Numbered from the stretch's first letter, positions 26,122-35,034 are shown. The stretch is DNA of 64,000 nucleotides from Afipia sp. GAS231 (GCF_900103365.1 NZ_LT629703.1:930001-994000), one strand, 5' to 3'. The notes: generated from the letters alone by a model not told the origin. Numbers and translations: made by a program.

Positions 26122-26751
26122 ATGTTGTTCAGGGGACAGGGGAAGGGATTGGCGGTCGTCGCCATCCTGATGGGAGTGAGCGCTTCAATGAGCGTCCCGG
26201 CGAAAGCCGCCGACGCCCTCTATGCCAGCCTCGGCGAGACCACACGTTCGCCGATCGGATGGGTCGAATTCTGCGCCGAGAATCCCGGCGAGTGTCGCGG
26301 CGGTGCATCCCAGCCGCGCGATATCGTGATGTCGCAGACGGCATGGCGGGATCTGGTGCGTGTCAACAAGTGGGCGAACGAGACCATCAAGCCGATCACC
26401 GACATGGATCATTGGGGTGTGATCGAGAAGTGGTCGTTGCCGACGGACGGTTACGGTGACTGCGAGGACTATGTGCTTCTGAAGCGCAAGATGCTGATGG
26501 ACGCCGGATGGCCGCGCGAAGCGCTGCTGATCACGGTGGTGCGCGACAAGAAGGGCGAAGGCCATGCGGTGCTGACCGTGAAAACAGACAAGGGCGAGTT
26601 CGTTCTCGACAACCAGAACGAAAACGTCGTGGCGTGGACCGAGACCGGCTACCGCTTCGTCAAGCGTCAGTCGCAGAGCGATCCCAATGTATGGGTCTCG
26701 CTCGGTGACAACCGCCCGGCGCTCGCGACCGCCTCGTCACGCGATCGCTAA
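26122..26751 (+). CDS. Exported transglutaminase-like cysteine peptidase (BTLCP)
   Basis: 209 residues with signal peptide (ending PAKAAD near 30). The BTLCP (PF06035) triad is visible: C114 in YGDCEDYVLLK, H148 in EGHAVLTV and D163 in FVLDNQN. Members include LapG, the periplasmic protease that releases adhesins when c-di-GMP is low. A LapD or LapA partner is not in this window, so the substrate is open. ATG 26122 follows a purine-rich GGGGGCC. Downstream lies a strong terminator and a candidate small RNA. Confidence 0.87.
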   Translation: MLFRGQGKGLAVVAILMGVSASMSVPAKAADALYASLGETTRSPIGWVEFCAENPGECRGGASQPRDIVMSQTAWRDLVRVNKWANETIKPITDMDHWGVIEKWSLPTDGYGDCEDYVLLKRKMLMDAGWPREALLITVVRDKKGEGHAVLTVKTDKGEFVLDNQNENVVAWTETGYRFVKRQSQSDPNVWVSLGDNRPALATASSRDR

Positions 26752-26754
26752 CGA

Positions 26755-26860
26755 ACAAGGAATTACGAACCCGCGACCCGGTCACATCCCCACCCCTCCC
26801 CGTCCCAGACCGGTTCGCGCGCGGCCAGCCTTCCCCCAAAGGCTGGCCGCATCTTTTTGT
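26755..26860 (+). ncRNA. Candidate small RNA or 3' UTR with C-rich loop
   Basis: An 11-base stem with one mismatch (CGCGACCCGGT, 26772-26782; ACCGGTTCGCG, 26809-26819) presents a 26-base loop containing CCCCACCCCTCCCC. A terminator hairpin follows. Hairpin loops rich in CCUCC are typical of alphaproteobacterial small RNAs that pair with ribosome-binding sites. It may instead be the 3' UTR of the preceding peptidase gene. Confidence 0.4.
26821..26858 (+). terminator. Strong intrinsic terminator
   Basis: Twelve-base perfect stem GCGGCCAGCCTT/AAGGCTGGCCGC followed by ATCTTTTT. Confidence 0.85.
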
Positions 26861-27015
26861 GCCGCGGTCATCGCCAGTGTGGAATATCCGCAACGCTCGA
26901 GGTTCTTCTTTGCGAAATCCACAAGTGCGCGCGCATGCGCTGAAGACATTCACGTCACTCCGCGCCATGCTGACGACTCGTTTCGGAGCAAAGCTCTGAC
27001 GGACGGGGATCCGCA

Positions 27016-27279
27016 ATGCGGCATGCTTTACTTGTCAATCCGTTCAACTCGAACTCGGGCCCAAAGCCCGCTACCAGCCCCAATGCCAGTCAGCGCGACA
27101 CACGGTTCGCGCCGGTGTGTGCGCGCTGCCAGTCGGACGATCTCGTCTGTCATGCCATCGCGCAGTGGAGCAACCGGTCGCAGCAATGGGAACTGGCCAA
27201 CACCTTCGACCAGCCGGTGCACTGCAATAGCTGCGACAGCCAATGCACCGTGGCCTGGCAACCGCTGAACTGGCGCTAG
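27016..27279 (+). CDS. Small double CxxC protein
   Basis: 87 residues; the second half holds CARCQSDDLVCHA and VHCNSCDSQC, a pattern that suggests a zinc ribbon. The N-terminal 30 residues are Asn/Ser/Pro-rich and probably flexible. No signal peptide. I do not recognise a named family; zinc binding is inferred. ATG 27016 is the only reasonable start. Confidence 0.65.
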   Translation: MRHALLVNPFNSNSGPKPATSPNASQRDTRFAPVCARCQSDDLVCHAIAQWSNRSQQWELANTFDQPVHCNSCDSQCTVAWQPLNWR

Positions 27280-27436
27280 CGATTCGACCTGCCGCCGGTT
27301 GGTTGCGCGCCAGGCTGCCGCGGATCCGTTGCCGACCGTGCGCCGGCTGCCGAAAATCCTTTGTCAGCGCGGAGGCTTCCGAGCTGGCCACCCCCGCTTG
27401 CGACCCGCAAGCGGTCGTCCAGCGTATCCGCACAAG

Positions 27437-27466
27437 CTAAGGGGCTCGCGGATCCGAGCCCCTTAG
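27437..27466. terminator. Perfect hairpin between converging genes
   Basis: CTAAGGGGCTCG/CGAGCCCCTTAG, twelve-base stem with six-base loop, between the CxxC gene and the repeat protein on the minus strand. T-runs are weak on both sides. Confidence 0.6.
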
Positions 27467-27488
27467 AGTCTCCGTCGGGTAGACTTGC

Positions 27489-27884
27489 TCAATGCCGGCC
27501 AGGAAGACGAACCTGCACGATGTGGGGCGTCGGGACCGTATGCACCGGTACCGTGTTCGCCGGGTGGGCGCCCAGATACGTCACGTTGCCGTACTGGCCG
27601 CTGTGCGACGGATAGGTGTACGGCTTCGCGCCACCGAGGAACGTCACGTTGCCCATCTGGCCGTTATGGCTCGGCAGGGTCGTCGGCCGCCCCCCGAAGA
27701 ACGTCACGTTCCCCATCTGGCCGTTGTGGCTCTGGAACGTGTAGACCGGGCCGCCGCCGAAATACCTCACGCCGCCGTAGGAGTAGTTGGCCGCGGCGGC
27801 GGGCGACGACGTGGCCAGAATGGCCGCGCCCGAGAGGATCGTAGCAGCGAGGGTGGAGGTCAGAACTTTGCGCAGGATCGACAT
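27489..27884 (-). CDS. Exported repeat protein (SHNGQMGNVTF repeats)
   Basis: 131 residues with signal peptide (about 1-33, ending PAAAA). The mature part is three units of about 20-21 residues: SHNGQMGNVTFFGG, SHNGQMGNVTFLGG and SHSGQYGNVTYLG, preceded by a related VRYFGGGPVYTF. They would form a Gly-rich beta structure. The ribosome site AAGGAG is strong. I know no family for it; a surface or envelope role is inferred. Confidence 0.75.
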   Translation of the reverse strand: MSILRKVLTSTLAATILSGAAILATSSPAAAANYSYGGVRYFGGGPVYTFQSHNGQMGNVTFFGGRPTTLPSHNGQMGNVTFLGGAKPYTYPSHSGQYGNVTYLGAHPANTVPVHTVPTPHIVQVRLPGRH

Positions 27885-28071
27885 GGTAGTTCTCCTTCAG
27901 GTTAGGGCCGGCCAATCCGGCCTCCATTTCCAGAGACGGATGCGCCTCCGCTTTTTTGACCGGCGCGCGTCCTGCTGATTGAATTCTTTTCCGGCGGCTT
28001 CCGGACGAACGATGACGGCACGCTGCCGCGACATTCGGGAATTGCCGAAGGCCGACCGCGCAACAGCAAAA

Positions 28072-28094
28072 CGCCGGCGGTCGATCCGCCGGCG
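28072..28094 (-). terminator. Terminator of the ClpP-fold membrane protein gene
   Basis: CGCCGGCGG/CCGCCGGCG stem with five-base loop, 36 bases past the stop at 28130; followed on the minus strand by TTTTGCTG. Confidence 0.65.
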
Positions 28095-28129
28095 CTGTGC
28101 CTGGACGCGTGAGCAAGGCAGTGGCTTTT

Positions 28130-29227
28130 CTATAGCGCACCCCCCGGATACACCGCCTGGGCGGCCTGCAGCACGGGCGCTGTGACGGGCGCCTGCTTCG
28201 CGGGCTGCGGCATGACGATCATCGTCACCACATGCTCACGCAGCAGCTCGCTCTTTTCGGGAAACCACATTCCCGAAGGGCTCGCGGCGTTGGCGCGCTG
28301 GGCGAAGGCATTGCTAAGGCCGAAGTGCTGCAGCCTCGCCGCTTCGCGGGCAATCGCGACCCGCTGGTCGTTCACGGTCATGCCGCGGAAATAAGGCTGG
28401 TGGAAGCCGAGCCTTGCCGTGGAGAGCAGATAACGCTGCTTGCCGCCGAGGAACACGATGGTGCAGGCAGACGCGCATTGCTGGGTGACGTAGGTCGACA
28501 GGCCCCGCGCGCGGATCAGGTCGGAGATCTTCTGGGCCTCCGCGATGCGCCCGCCGTTCGAGTTCAGCCGCACCGTGCGCACATTGTCCATCGCCTTCAG
28601 CATGGTCTCGAACTCCTTGGCCGTGCCGAACGAGATGCCGCCGGAAAAATCCAGCACGGTTCCGTTGTTGAGTACCTTGAACTGGTGCGCCGCGAGGCGC
28701 TTGTCGCCGGCCAGAATCTCGCAGATGCCGGAAGCCTGGGGGATCGCGACAAACAGGATGCTGTAGACCAGGTTGAGCATGCCGAGCGCGATCGTCGTCT
28801 TGGCGGCCCCGCCCCAGAAGCGCTTGCCGGCGCGACGGTAGGCCGAAGCCGCCCGCCATACGCCGATCCCCGCCCAGGTCGAAAACAGGGTGATCACGCT
28901 CCAGGTCAGTGCGAGCGAGGCGAGCCAGAGCAGCGGCTGCTCGGCCGCGTTTTTGTTGATCAGCGAAGCCAATACGCCGAACGTCGCGCCGACGCCGGCG
29001 CCCAGCAGCAGATGGTTGATCCAGTAGGAGCGCGGCAGCGAGAACTCGCCGCGCCAGTGCCGCGCGATGAAGTTCTGCGCCGGCTGCCGTGGCAGCGGCG
29101 GCGGCAGCGGAGCCGGCTCCTTGAAGGTGAGCCCGAGCGCCTCGGCAACGGCCAGTTCGCCGCCGTAGTTCGAGGGTGATGTTTCGACGGGCCGGCCCGT
29201 CAGCGAAAGATGCAGTGCGTGGGTCAT
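28130..29227 (-). CDS. Membrane protein with ClpP/SppA-like domain (COG3904 type)
   Basis: 365 residues. A cytoplasmic proline-rich N-terminus (1-60) leads to about three transmembrane helices (70-90, 96-118, 140-162), then a ClpP-fold domain (about 180-320). Its motifs are VRTVRLNSNGGRIAEAQ (oxyanion/SxGG) and TYVTQQCASACTIVFLGGKQ, where CxSAC carries the expected nucleophile serine, followed by ARLGFHQPYF. The domain resembles signal peptide peptidases and stomatin-operon proteases. Activity unproven. ATG 29227 has AGGGA upstream. Confidence 0.75.
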   Translation of the reverse strand: MTHALHLSLTGRPVETSPSNYGGELAVAEALGLTFKEPAPLPPPLPRQPAQNFIARHWRGEFSLPRSYWINHLLLGAGVGATFGVLASLINKNAAEQPLLWLASLALTWSVITLFSTWAGIGVWRAASAYRRAGKRFWGGAAKTTIALGMLNLVYSILFVAIPQASGICEILAGDKRLAAHQFKVLNNGTVLDFSGGISFGTAKEFETMLKAMDNVRTVRLNSNGGRIAEAQKISDLIRARGLSTYVTQQCASACTIVFLGGKQRYLLSTARLGFHQPYFRGMTVNDQRVAIAREAARLQHFGLSNAFAQRANAASPSGMWFPEKSELLREHVVTMIVMPQPAKQAPVTAPVLQAAQAVYPGGAL

Positions 29228-29457
29228 TGGAGCGGTCCCTGTCGTTGGTGGTGGCGGGACCGGATGGGCCTTGAGGCCGTTTCCGTTCCCCTCGACAGGG
29301 CAAGACGGACGGCCGCGGACATTTTTGCGGGCCGGCCGGAAAATCCGCGGGGCGCGCCGCTGAAGAATTTTACCGGGGGCGCCACGAAAAAATCAGCGCC
29401 TGTCCGTCGATGGCGCTGGTGGACCGAATGGCCGGTCCCGATCAAATGGAGAAGACC

Positions 29458-30114
29458 ATGTCCGATCTTGCAAAACTCTCGGCCGCTCTGGCCGCTACCG
29501 CCGTCATCGTGCTTTCCGCTTCGGCCGCGCACGCGACCGTCGCTGTCAGCGTCCCCAAGCCCACGATCAATATCAACGTGCCCAAGCCGACCGTCAGCGT
29601 CACGCCGATCAGCTCGTCGGTCAGGCCGGGCACGTTCGCGGGTAAGCCCGCGACCGTGCAGAACACGGTGTCGAACTGGCAGGGCCCCGCTGGCGCCGGC
29701 ACGCAGAGCACCTCGATGATCTACCAGAACGGCAAGGTGGTCGGCGCCATCTCGTCGATTTCGAAATATCCCGCGACGTCAGCGCCCGGGCCGACGACGA
29801 ACACCAGCCATCCGGCAACGTCGGCGTCCCATCCGGCCAACCAGCCGCAGACCGCCAAGCCAGCCCCGCCGCCTGCCCCGGCGAAACCGAAGATCACGTT
29901 CACGCCGGTGGAATATCCTGCGTTCACCGATCAGTACGGCACGGTGAAGGGCTACTATGTGAACGGAAAGCTGGTGTATGGCCTTGCCGGCCCGACCGGT
30001 GGCACGTGCGTGCCGACCATGGGCTATCAGGCCGCGGGTGGCGGCAGCGTGAGCTCGAATTACACCCATGGCTCCGTCTCCGTTCACGCGGTGCAGTGCT
30101 ACATCAAGAGCTGA
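29458..30114 (+). CDS. Exported Pro/Thr/Ser-rich hypothetical protein
   Basis: 218 residues. Signal peptide (about 1-26, ending AHAT), then a Val/Pro repeat (VPKPTININVPKPTVSV), a central low-complexity region with repeated SHPATSASHPAN steps, a PAPPPAPAKP linker and a C-terminal domain (about 160-218) with two cysteines (TCVP, VQCYIK) that could form a disulphide. No family recognised. ATG 29458 chosen for GGAGAA; the frame is open to 29410. Confidence 0.7.
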   Translation: MSDLAKLSAALAATAVIVLSASAAHATVAVSVPKPTININVPKPTVSVTPISSSVRPGTFAGKPATVQNTVSNWQGPAGAGTQSTSMIYQNGKVVGAISSISKYPATSAPGPTTNTSHPATSASHPANQPQTAKPAPPPAPAKPKITFTPVEYPAFTDQYGTVKGYYVNGKLVYGLAGPTGGTCVPTMGYQAAGGGSVSSNYTHGSVSVHAVQCYIKS

Positions 30115-30149
30115 TGCCTGCATCGCGACCGACGGCAAGTCTCGCCCGG

Positions 30150-30182
30150 GAAGAGAGAGGGATCGGCAATCACTCTCTCTTC
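30150..30182. terminator. Stem-loop after exported protein gene
   Basis: GAAGAGAGAG/CTCTCTCTTC, ten-base stem with a 13-base loop, 35 bp past the stop. No T-run, so termination would be weak. Confidence 0.4.
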
Positions 30183-30286
30183 CTCGCCGCAGCCGCGGCA
30201 TTGTCTGGATCGCGATACGCTGGCGTGGTAGGTCTATTTCGTAGTCCAAGGCATTTTTCAGGCCTCACTACTCGAGGAGCGTCCCG

Positions 30287-31765
30287 ATGTTAGACGCACG
30301 ATCCGTCAAGCGTCTCGTCTTGCTGGCGGTGCTGGGCGCAGCCGTCGGCTGCATCGCGATGCCGTCCATGGCCCAGATGGGCATGACCGAGCGATCGATC
30401 ACGAGCAATGCCGTGCAGCAGGCCGTTGATTCCGCGCGCGACGGAAGCCGGCAACCCGCCGGCACCGCAAGCAAGAAGAGCCGCGCCAGCACGGACGAGA
30501 AGAAACCGGCCCAGGCCGCCAGGAAGGAAGGCAAGGCGACCAAGGAAGCCCAAAAGCCGGATCGTGGCACGCCGCAGCAAGCCACCCGCAATCCAAGCGG
30601 CATCCCACCGGCCGGCGAGCAGCGCTATGTACCCGACGAAGTCGTGATCGAAGTCGCGGGCGCCATGACCCCGCAGCAGCTTGGCGCGCTGGCGCAGCGG
30701 TTTCGTCTCACCAGTGTCGATTCCTTCAGCTTCCAGCTCGGCGGCACCACGCTGGCGCGGTTGAGGATTCCGGACCGCCGTTCGGTGACGACGGTCGTGC
30801 GCGCGCTGGAGACCGATGCCAGCGTGCTGTTTGCGCAGCCGAACTACCTCTATGCCCTGATCGAGACGAAGACGCCGGCGGCTCCCGGCGAGGCCGATCC
30901 GGCGTCATACGTGCAGGAAAAGTTGCGGCTTTCGGAGGCGCACCAGTTGGCGCGCGGCAACAAGGTCCTCGTGGCGGTGATCGATTCCGGTATCGACGTG
31001 TCGCATCCCGATCTCGCCGGCGACATCGCCGACAGCTTCGACGCGATCGGAACAGGCGTTGCAGTTCATAACCACGGCACTGCGATCGCGGGCGGCATTG
31101 CGGCCCACGGCCGTCTGCTGGGTGTGGCGCCATCGGCGCAAATTCTCGCGATACGGGCCTTCAGCGGCACCGGCCGTGCCGATAACGGCACGACTTTCGC
31201 CATCATGAAGGGACTGGATTGGGCGGTGCTGCACGGCGCGCGCGCCATCAACATGAGCTTCGCCGGTCCGCAGGATCCCGGCGTCACGCGGGGCCTCGCG
31301 GCAGCCTACGCCAAGAACACGATTCTGATTGCGGCCTCCGGCAACAAGGGCGCCAGTTCACCGCCATTGTTTCCCGCAGCCGACCCCAACGTCATCGCCG
31401 TGACGTCAACCGACAAGGAAGACCAGTTGCCCGCCTTCGCCAACCGCGGCCCGTATGTGGCGGTCGCCGCCCCAGGCGTCGACCTGATCCTGCTCGCGCC
31501 CAATGACGGGGTGCAGCGCATGTCCGGCACGTCGTTCTCGGCAGCCTATGTCACCGGAACGGTGGCGCTGATGCTCGAACGCAAGCCGGGACTGACGCCG
31601 GCCGCCGCGCGGCAAGCCCTGATGAAGAGCGCCCGGCGTCTCGAGCCCGTCGACGATCAGTCCGGCGCCGGTCTCGTCGACGCCTACCAGGCCGTTCTGT
31701 CGGTGGCGCCAGCGGAGGCGACTGAGACGATCGTGACGCCGACGCCGGCCGCGAACCGTCAGTAG
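30287..31765 (+). CDS. Exported subtilisin-like serine protease (S8)
   Basis: 492 residues. Signal peptide (about 1-29), a Lys/Ala/Gln-rich linker (45-105), a prodomain (RYVPDEVVIEV to NYLYALIE, about 112-195) and a peptidase S8 domain. The triad is complete: D233 in VIDSGID, H263 in NHGTAI, S416 in GTSFSAAYV; the oxyanion Asn is in AASGNKG. It would act in the periplasm or outside. Its stop lies 50 bp from the stop of the convergent anti-sigma gene. A role in signal processing for that pair is possible but inferred. Confidence 0.92.
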   Translation: MLDARSVKRLVLLAVLGAAVGCIAMPSMAQMGMTERSITSNAVQQAVDSARDGSRQPAGTASKKSRASTDEKKPAQAARKEGKATKEAQKPDRGTPQQATRNPSGIPPAGEQRYVPDEVVIEVAGAMTPQQLGALAQRFRLTSVDSFSFQLGGTTLARLRIPDRRSVTTVVRALETDASVLFAQPNYLYALIETKTPAAPGEADPASYVQEKLRLSEAHQLARGNKVLVAVIDSGIDVSHPDLAGDIADSFDAIGTGVAVHNHGTAIAGGIAAHGRLLGVAPSAQILAIRAFSGTGRADNGTTFAIMKGLDWAVLHGARAINMSFAGPQDPGVTRGLAAAYAKNTILIAASGNKGASSPPLFPAADPNVIAVTSTDKEDQLPAFANRGPYVAVAAPGVDLILLAPNDGVQRMSGTSFSAAYVTGTVALMLERKPGLTPAAARQALMKSARRLEPVDDQSGAGLVDAYQAVLSVAPAEATETIVTPTPAANRQ

Positions 31766-31815
31766 GCACCGACCACGCGCGAACGCGCCCGATAAAAATG
31801 AAAAGACGGAACCGC

Positions 31816-32523
31816 CTATTTCTTGACGGCGCCGTCGCGCTTGGGCTCGGGCGGATCGCAAGGATCCTTTGGCTTCGAGCCGTCGGACGTTTCCTTCGCA
31901 GCCGGCGCGGCCGTCTTTGACGTCCCGGCCTTCTCGGCGTCCTTCTTGATCTTGTCCCTGCAGGCCTTCACCCGGGCGGCTTCGATGTCCGCATCGGAAA
32001 CGTTGCTCAACTCCGGCTCGCCGCCTCCGCCTCCAAGCCGGCTGTTGATCATCATGCCAGCGGGCACCGCGACCACCGCAACCAGCGCCGCGACCATGGC
32101 CAGCGCCAGCCGCTGTCGCGGCAGCAGGTCGGCGAGCGAAAGGCTCCATCGCGCCCGCGCCTCTGCCGGCCGCGGCGGGGCCGGAGCGAATTCCGCACTG
32201 GCGCGCGCCAGCAAATGCTTGGGAACTTTCACCGGGCTGTCGGCAATCGAGGACACGAGGTCGGCAGCCGATTCCATATCGGCGCGCAGGCCCGGATCTT
32301 GCGCCAGTGCGCCGGCCAACTTGTCCCGCGCAGCGCCCGTCAATTGGCCGTCGATAAAGGCCGCCATAGCGGCGGGATTACCGGCATTGGCATCCGCCGA
32401 CGCGTCGCTAAGCCCTTCCGACAGCGTCGCTGCCAGCCGGGAGCGCAGCCGATCCGAAGGCTGCCCGGCCGCGGGCGGCTCATCGAGCAGACGTTCGATC
32501 TCGCGTTTGAAGTGGTCGGTCAT
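31816..32523 (-). CDS. Anti-sigma factor-like single-pass membrane protein
   Basis: 235 residues. The N-terminal cytoplasmic part (1-110) contains AAFIDGQLTGAARDKLAGAL and AQDPGLRADMESAADLVSSI, a pattern like anti-sigma factors (xxDGxL...DP...). A transmembrane helix lies at about 140-160, followed by a Lys/Pro-rich periplasmic tail with two cysteines. It lies 70 bp downstream of the sigma gene on the same strand, the classic arrangement. ATG 32523 starts the conserved part. No zinc HxxxCxxC motif, so a redox-ZAS mechanism is unlikely. Confidence 0.68.
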   Translation of the reverse strand: MTDHFKREIERLLDEPPAAGQPSDRLRSRLAATLSEGLSDASADANAGNPAAMAAFIDGQLTGAARDKLAGALAQDPGLRADMESAADLVSSIADSPVKVPKHLLARASAEFAPAPPRPAEARARWSLSLADLLPRQRLALAMVAALVAVVAVPAGMMINSRLGGGGGEPELSNVSDADIEAARVKACRDKIKKDAEKAGTSKTAAPAAKETSDGSKPKDPCDPPEPKRDGAVKK

Positions 32524-32593
32524 GGTTTGTTCATCCCGGTCGAGGCTATCTTCATAGCCAGACGGACAAGGTCGATTTTTTTGACGGGGAATT

Positions 32594-33679
32594 TCATTTT
32601 TTTCCGAACCTCGTCGCAATCTCGCTCAGCCAGCGCTGCGACCGTTGTTTCAAGCGATAGACTTCTTCGACAGGGAGCTGCATCGCGCGGGCGATTTCGC
32701 GCGCCGGCATCGGATCGGTCGCCGAGAACACGATCTGAAGATAAAGACGGTCTTGCGGCGGTAATTCGGCGGCGGCAGCCTTGACTGCGGCCAGCAGCGA
32801 TGCGCGGGTCTGTTCTTCCTCGCTTTCCAGGAGTTGATCTTCGGGAGTTCCGCCGGAATCCGGGACCGACAATCCCTCCCCGTCCTCTCCCGAACTGTCC
32901 AGCGAGACCAACTGGTTTCGCGGTGATGCGGTGGCCGGCGCCAATGGCACGAGTTCGGCAAGACGCGCCATCGCGGCTCCAATCTCCGCAGCATCGGGAT
33001 CGCGCTCGAAGCGGCCGCGCAATGTCATCGCGAGCCGGTCGGCGTCGGCCGCGTGCATGTTCCAGACGATGGCCGTGTAAATGTCCTGGTCGAGTTGCGG
33101 AAGGCGCGCGACCGCTGCGGGAAGCCGTCGCCTCGGCGCATCACGCCGGACCAGATCAATCAGGATGCGTTCGGCAATCGTGAGAATGAATCCGGTAAAG
33201 CTGCCAAGCCCGTCATAGGCACGGATCCGGCGATAGTTGTCCTCGATGAACTTGAGACAAACCTCCTGATAGGCATCGTCACGCTGGCCGGTGCTGGCTT
33301 CCCTGGGAAATCGCTGCGCCACCCGGCGACGAATATCCGTCCCGAAGAAGCGTTCGAAGCGGGACCAGCTCTTGCCCGGCGCCTCGACGAAACTGCGCGC
33401 CAGCCGGTCGGCCAGAATATCGCGCGCGACGATGGCGAGATAAGTGGAGAGGCGCCCCTGCCCGTCGAACGGCCTGAGCCGCGCATAACCGTCAGCTTTG
33501 AGGCCCTCGATCACCCCGAGGAACGCTTGCTCGCCCTCCGGTCCGTCGCCTTCGAGCTTGACCACGACCGACCAGAGCGTATCGGCGGTGGCGTCCAGAA
33601 ACCGTTGCGCGGCAGCCGAATCCCCGGCCAAAACCGCTTTCACAAGGTCCAGTTCGGGCCGCGGATTCGCTTGAAGCAT
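32594..33679 (-). CDS. Divergent sigma-70 family factor with two region-2 modules
   Basis: 361 residues, longer than a typical ECF sigma factor. Residues about 15-97 read as a first region 2 (LRPFDGQGRLSTYLAIVARD, then ILADRLARSF). Residues about 105-180 read as a second (DAYQEVCLKFIEDNYRRIR, YDGLGSFTGFILTIAERILI, DLVRRD). A linker follows, then region 4 (about 300-354: LPPQDRLYLQIVF and AREIARAMQLPVEEVYRLKQ). The ATG at 33679 begins the conserved part. It heads an operon with an anti-sigma-like gene and diverges from an outer-membrane barrel gene. The tandem region 2 is unusual; DNA-binding and specificity are not known. Confidence 0.75.
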   Translation of the reverse strand: MLQANPRPELDLVKAVLAGDSAAAQRFLDATADTLWSVVVKLEGDGPEGEQAFLGVIEGLKADGYARLRPFDGQGRLSTYLAIVARDILADRLARSFVEAPGKSWSRFERFFGTDIRRRVAQRFPREASTGQRDDAYQEVCLKFIEDNYRRIRAYDGLGSFTGFILTIAERILIDLVRRDAPRRRLPAAVARLPQLDQDIYTAIVWNMHAADADRLAMTLRGRFERDPDAAEIGAAMARLAELVPLAPATASPRNQLVSLDSSGEDGEGLSVPDSGGTPEDQLLESEEEQTRASLLAAVKAAAAELPPQDRLYLQIVFSATDPMPAREIARAMQLPVEEVYRLKQRSQRWLSEIATRFGKK

Positions 33680-33939
33680 GGACCAATCCCACAGGGGATG
33701 CTCAGGGTTCAAAAAAGCTAATACAGGTCGGCCCACCTGCACAAAGGAAAAACCCGGGCTTTCTGTTCTTCAGGGTAGAGGCCGACCCCCTACGGGCGCG
33801 GGATTTCCGGGGAATTGGGATTTTCCTTGCCCCGGTGTGTCTTCGGCGCACTAGCCCTTTTCGCCCCGTGTGGCCCAATACGACGGTCAATTCCGGGAAA
33901 TTTGTAATTCAGAGAATTCCTCTCACTGCGGGGGCGCAT

Positions 33940-35034
33940 GTGAAAATTTCTGTGACATTATCCAGAACAGGTATTGTCGCGACGCTGGCGATCACCGGTA
34001 TCGCCGGCGGCGGTGCGACGCAGGCCAAGGCCGACATGGTGCTTGAGCAGTATATCAACCTCAACGCCGTTCAGAACGTCTTGTGGTCGGCAAAGGCCCC
34101 GCTGCAGCGCTGGGGAATGGCGCCCGGATCTGGAACGGGCGTGGCGGCGTTTAGCGGCGAAAGATCCGAGTTCGACAGCCGGCACCCGTTCGAACAGAGC
34201 GTCTGGCATGCCTTCGACGCGCTCGGCTACGCCAAGGCACCGCCGATGGCGGCAGCACCGCCGCCGACCTGGCTCTATGGCGTCAATGTCATCGGCGCCA
34301 TCGACGAAACAAGATCGGGCGGCGTCGGGACGTCCGCGCCGAGTGGTACCGTTGCCGTCGACGTCACCAAGATCGGCATCTTCACGACGAGCGACGCGCT
34401 GACATTCGTGGCGACCGGTACGGGAATTTGGGCCCACACCTTCGGTCTGGATATCAACACGTCCGCCGGCGCCGGAACGCTGGCCTACACCAATGGCGGC
34501 TTCTCCGCCGACTTCACCACGTCGGCGACCTGGTCGCGCCCCAGCGCGTTGAACGGCGGCGTTGCGCCGGCCGCCAGCAGCTCGATCAGCTACACCGGCA
34601 ACGCCCAGTACAAATACGATCTGCCGTACAAGTTCTACATCGAGCCCACGATCGGCGTGACCTATACGGAGCTGTACACCGCGAATTTCGGCACCAAGAC
34701 GGGTGACAGCACGGAATTTCATGCCGGCGCCCGCATCGGCACCGAGATGATGTGGATGACCTACAAGATTCAGCCACAGATCGCCGGCCAGGTTTTCAAG
34801 AACGTCTCGCAATCCGGAATCCTTGCCGGAGCCGTGCCCGGCCTGCCGGTGGCGCTCGTCTCCACCGATGCCGGACTGGGTGCCCGCGGATCCGGCCGGA
34901 TCAACGTGATCTGGACCCCCAATTTCTCGTCCTTCCTGGATGTCCATGGCATGGGGTTGGCGGGAATGAAGACAGCAGGGTTTGTCGCCACGCAGACCAT
35001 CGGCGGCTCGGCCGGCATCCGTTACAGCTGGTAA
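33940..35034 (+). CDS. Outer-membrane beta-barrel (autotransporter-like) protein
   Basis: 364 residues from GTG 33940 (ribosome site GCGGGGG). Signal peptide ends near TQAKA (about 31). The first 100 residues form a globular part; the rest alternates short hydrophobic strands and polar turns (GIWAHTFGLDINTSAGAGTL, YKFYIEPTIGVTYTELYTAN, FHAGARIGTEMMWMTYKIQP, and so on) and ends with the terminal aromatic SAGIRYSW, the usual C-terminal barrel signature. Function unknown. Divergent from the sigma gene, so a regulon target is a natural guess. Confidence 0.75.
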   Translation: MKISVTLSRTGIVATLAITGIAGGGATQAKADMVLEQYINLNAVQNVLWSAKAPLQRWGMAPGSGTGVAAFSGERSEFDSRHPFEQSVWHAFDALGYAKAPPMAAAPPPTWLYGVNVIGAIDETRSGGVGTSAPSGTVAVDVTKIGIFTTSDALTFVATGTGIWAHTFGLDINTSAGAGTLAYTNGGFSADFTTSATWSRPSALNGGVAPAASSSISYTGNAQYKYDLPYKFYIEPTIGVTYTELYTANFGTKTGDSTEFHAGARIGTEMMWMTYKIQPQIAGQVFKNVSQSGILAGAVPGLPVALVSTDAGLGARGSGRINVIWTPNFSSFLDVHGMGLAGMKTAGFVATQTIGGSAGIRYSW

